From assembly GCA_005880755.1 (NCBI GenBank), contig VBGV01000041.1, positions 1 to 14,839 on the forward strand: a stretch of 14,839 bases of DNA, written 5' to 3'. The notes below the pieces were generated by a model that worked only from the letters and a program-made list of their open reading frames with translations, made no database searches and had not been told where the DNA came from. Numbering within the stretch: position 1 is the first letter of the stretch; every line of letters starts with the position of its first letter. Source of the DNA: Chloroflexota bacterium. GTDB taxonomy: Bacteria > Chloroflexota > Dormibacteria > Dormibacterales > Dormibacteraceae. Shown here one piece after another: positions 13,833-14,839 of this stretch. Both the position numbers and the translations under genes were made by a program.

Positions 13833-14274
13833 GGCGGTTCTCGCGAGCGGTCTCGCGGTACTTCTACTGATTGCGGCGGCGCCCGTCGCGGCCGCGTCTA
13901 GCCGCCATCTCAGCGGCGGCGGCACCGCCACGATCTCTCAAGTCGCTTTCAACGTGACCATCGAGGGGTCGGGTGCGTCCGGCAGCTTCAACTGCCTCAT
14001 GGCGGGACGCTCGGCATGGGTACTGCCGGCTTTCGGGCTGTCGCACCTGATGAAGGTGCAGGCACAGCCGACGGCCGCCACGGTAACGGGCACCATCGTC
14101 CACTTCTCAGGCCCCGGCTTCCTGATCATGGACGGCAGCAAGACGCAGCCCATCCATGTCAGCGTTTTGGCCGATGTAGCCACGCAGCATTTCCAACTGA
14201 CGGTCGTGGTAGGCGGCGTCACAATGCCTATGCCGGATGAGCACATGCTGACCGGCCATTTCGAGCTCCGCTGA
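13825..14274 (+). CDS. Sec-secreted small protein of unknown function
   Basis: This gives 149 residues from ATG 13825, which has AGGA 12 nt upstream and overlaps the preceding gene by 8 bp. ATG 13813 (four residues longer) is nearly as good. ATG 13762 has GAGG at good spacing but would overlap by 71 bp and add an odd N-terminus. A Sec-type signal peptide is clear: MTKAV, then a hydrophobic core to about 20, then VAAAS (cleavage near 24). The mature protein is Gly/Thr/Val-rich, probably all-beta, with one Cys (57) and a Met/Pro-rich patch TMPMPDEHM (133-141). No family is recognised. It lies between two Tat-exported proteins with short overlaps or gaps, so it is very likely co-transcribed with them. 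Confidence 0.82.
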   Translation: MTKAVLASGLAVLLLIAAAPVAAASSRHLSGGGTATISQVAFNVTIEGSGASGSFNCLMAGRSAWVLPAFGLSHLMKVQAQPTAATVTGTIVHFSGPGFLIMDGSKTQPIHVSVLADVATQHFQLTVVVGGVTMPMPDEHMLTGHFELR

Positions 14275-14279
14275 GCAAA

Positions 14280-14839
14280 TTGCAACTTGGGGGCCGCCCA
14301 GCGCGGCCCCCGGCGGCGACAGCACTATCCCGGCGCGAATTTCTTGTGCGCGCCGGCGTTGGTGCAGCCGCCGTAGTCGTTTCGCCTGCGCCGCTCTCGG
14401 GTTTACTCGGCGAAGTCCTCCAGCCGCATCCTCATGCAGACGACAGCGCGGTGGTGAGTTGGAACCAAGCCGCGCTGCAAGGAGTGCGCGCCTCCAAGCT
14501 CGGGCCACCGATGGTGGCGCGCGCACTTGCCATCGTCCACACCGCCGCCTTCGACGCCTGGTCGGCATATGACCACCGGGCCATTGGAACTCGTCTTGGC
14601 ACAACGCTTCGGCGACCTCCTCGAGAGCGGACTCTGGCCAACAAGAAGATCGCAATCAGCTACGCCGCCTATCGCGCGGCGGTCGACCTGTTACCTGACA
14701 GCACAACCACGGTCTTCGACCCGCTGATGCGAAGCGTGGGCTTTGATCCGAACAACAAGAGCACCGACCTCACCACCCCGGTTGGCGTGGGCAATGTGGC
14801 GGCCGCCGCACTTCTCGAGTTCCGGCACGGGGACGGCTC
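14280..14839 (+). CDS. Tat-exported vanadium-dependent haloperoxidase-like protein (3' partial)
   Basis: The frame runs off the window end; 186 codons are visible from TTG 14280. A twin-arginine signal is clear: LSRREFLVRAG (16-26), then an Ala/Val core. The mature region from about 60 has SWNQAAL, GPPMVARALAIVHTAAFDAWSAYD, LRRPPRERT and AISYAAYRAAVDLLP. This is the N-terminal helical region of bacterial proteins related to vanadium haloperoxidases and type 2 acid phosphatases. The catalytic Lys, Arg, SGH and His residues lie beyond the window and cannot be checked. TTG 14280 is the only common start before the twin arginines (the frame is closed at 14238), is 5 bp after the previous stop, and lacks a clear ribosome site. 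A stable hairpin lies just inside it. Confidence 0.85.
   Translation, partial: MQLGGRPARPPAATALSRREFLVRAGVGAAAVVVSPAPLSGLLGEVLQPHPHADDSAVVSWNQAALQGVRASKLGPPMVARALAIVHTAAFDAWSAYDHRAIGTRLGTTLRRPPRERTLANKKIAISYAAYRAAVDLLPDSTTTVFDPLMRSVGFDPNNKSTDLTTPVGVGNVAAAALLEFRHGDG
14289..14311 (+). terminator. strong GC hairpin between secreted-protein gene and haloperoxidase-like gene
   Basis: GGGGGCCGC (14289-14297) pairs perfectly with GCGGCCCCC (14303-14311) around a 5-nt loop, 15 bp after the stop at 14274. It lacks a T tract. If TTG 14280 is the true start of the next gene, the stem is in codons 4-11 and would instead restrain translation or partly terminate transcription. Confidence 0.5.

Overview
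The window comes from a high-GC bacterial chromosome, roughly two-thirds G+C by eye, with strongly GC-biased third codon positions and frequent GTG/TTG starts. No rRNA, tRNA, CRISPR array, insertion sequence or phage gene was found. The gene set (orphan CheB/CheR with PAS domains, small helical regulators, primary-like sigma factor, Tat-exported haloperoxidase-like protein) fits a soil bacterium of the Chloroflexota/Dormibacterota or Actinomycetota type. The sequence alone does not settle the phylum.

Layout. 1-4010: the 3' part of a GHKL ATPase with a C-terminal HExxH motif (+), overlapping tail to tail a small helical protein that follows a Y-family DNA polymerase and a soluble PAS histidine kinase (all -). 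4161-6576: a stand-alone CheB methylesterase and a CheR-PAS-coiled coil-PAS protein (+), divergent from the kinase. 6583-7544: a winged-helix regulator and a small helical protein (-, ATGA overlap). 7720-8632: a tiny protein and a NarL/LuxR response regulator (+) behind a structured leader. 8629-9560: a DJ-1/PfpI protein and a YjbQ-family protein (-). 9638-11900: a sigma-70 factor, a LysE/RhtB exporter and a tandem ACT-domain protein (+). 11904-12955: a 55-residue reverse-strand reading frame abutting a DHA2 transporter that lacks its N-terminal third, probably a rearrangement junction. 13155-14839: a secreted-protein gene group (Tat, Sec, Tat), the last being the start of a vanadium-haloperoxidase-like enzyme.

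How the genes may work together. The centre (about 2.9-8.6 kb) is a dense signalling island with a histidine kinase, receptor-methylation enzymes carrying PAS sensors, a winged-helix factor and a LuxR-type response regulator. No receptor, CheA, CheW or flagellar gene is seen, so this looks like chemotaxis-derived signalling used for something other than swimming. Four proteins here (1175-1492, 6583-7002, the N-terminus of 6999-7544, 7720-7896) appear to share a short helical module built on W-x3-[YF], with three of them also sharing a basic C-terminal helix ending in EL. This is the most promising candidate for something not yet described. Several convergent gene pairs share compact palindromes that contain both stop codons.
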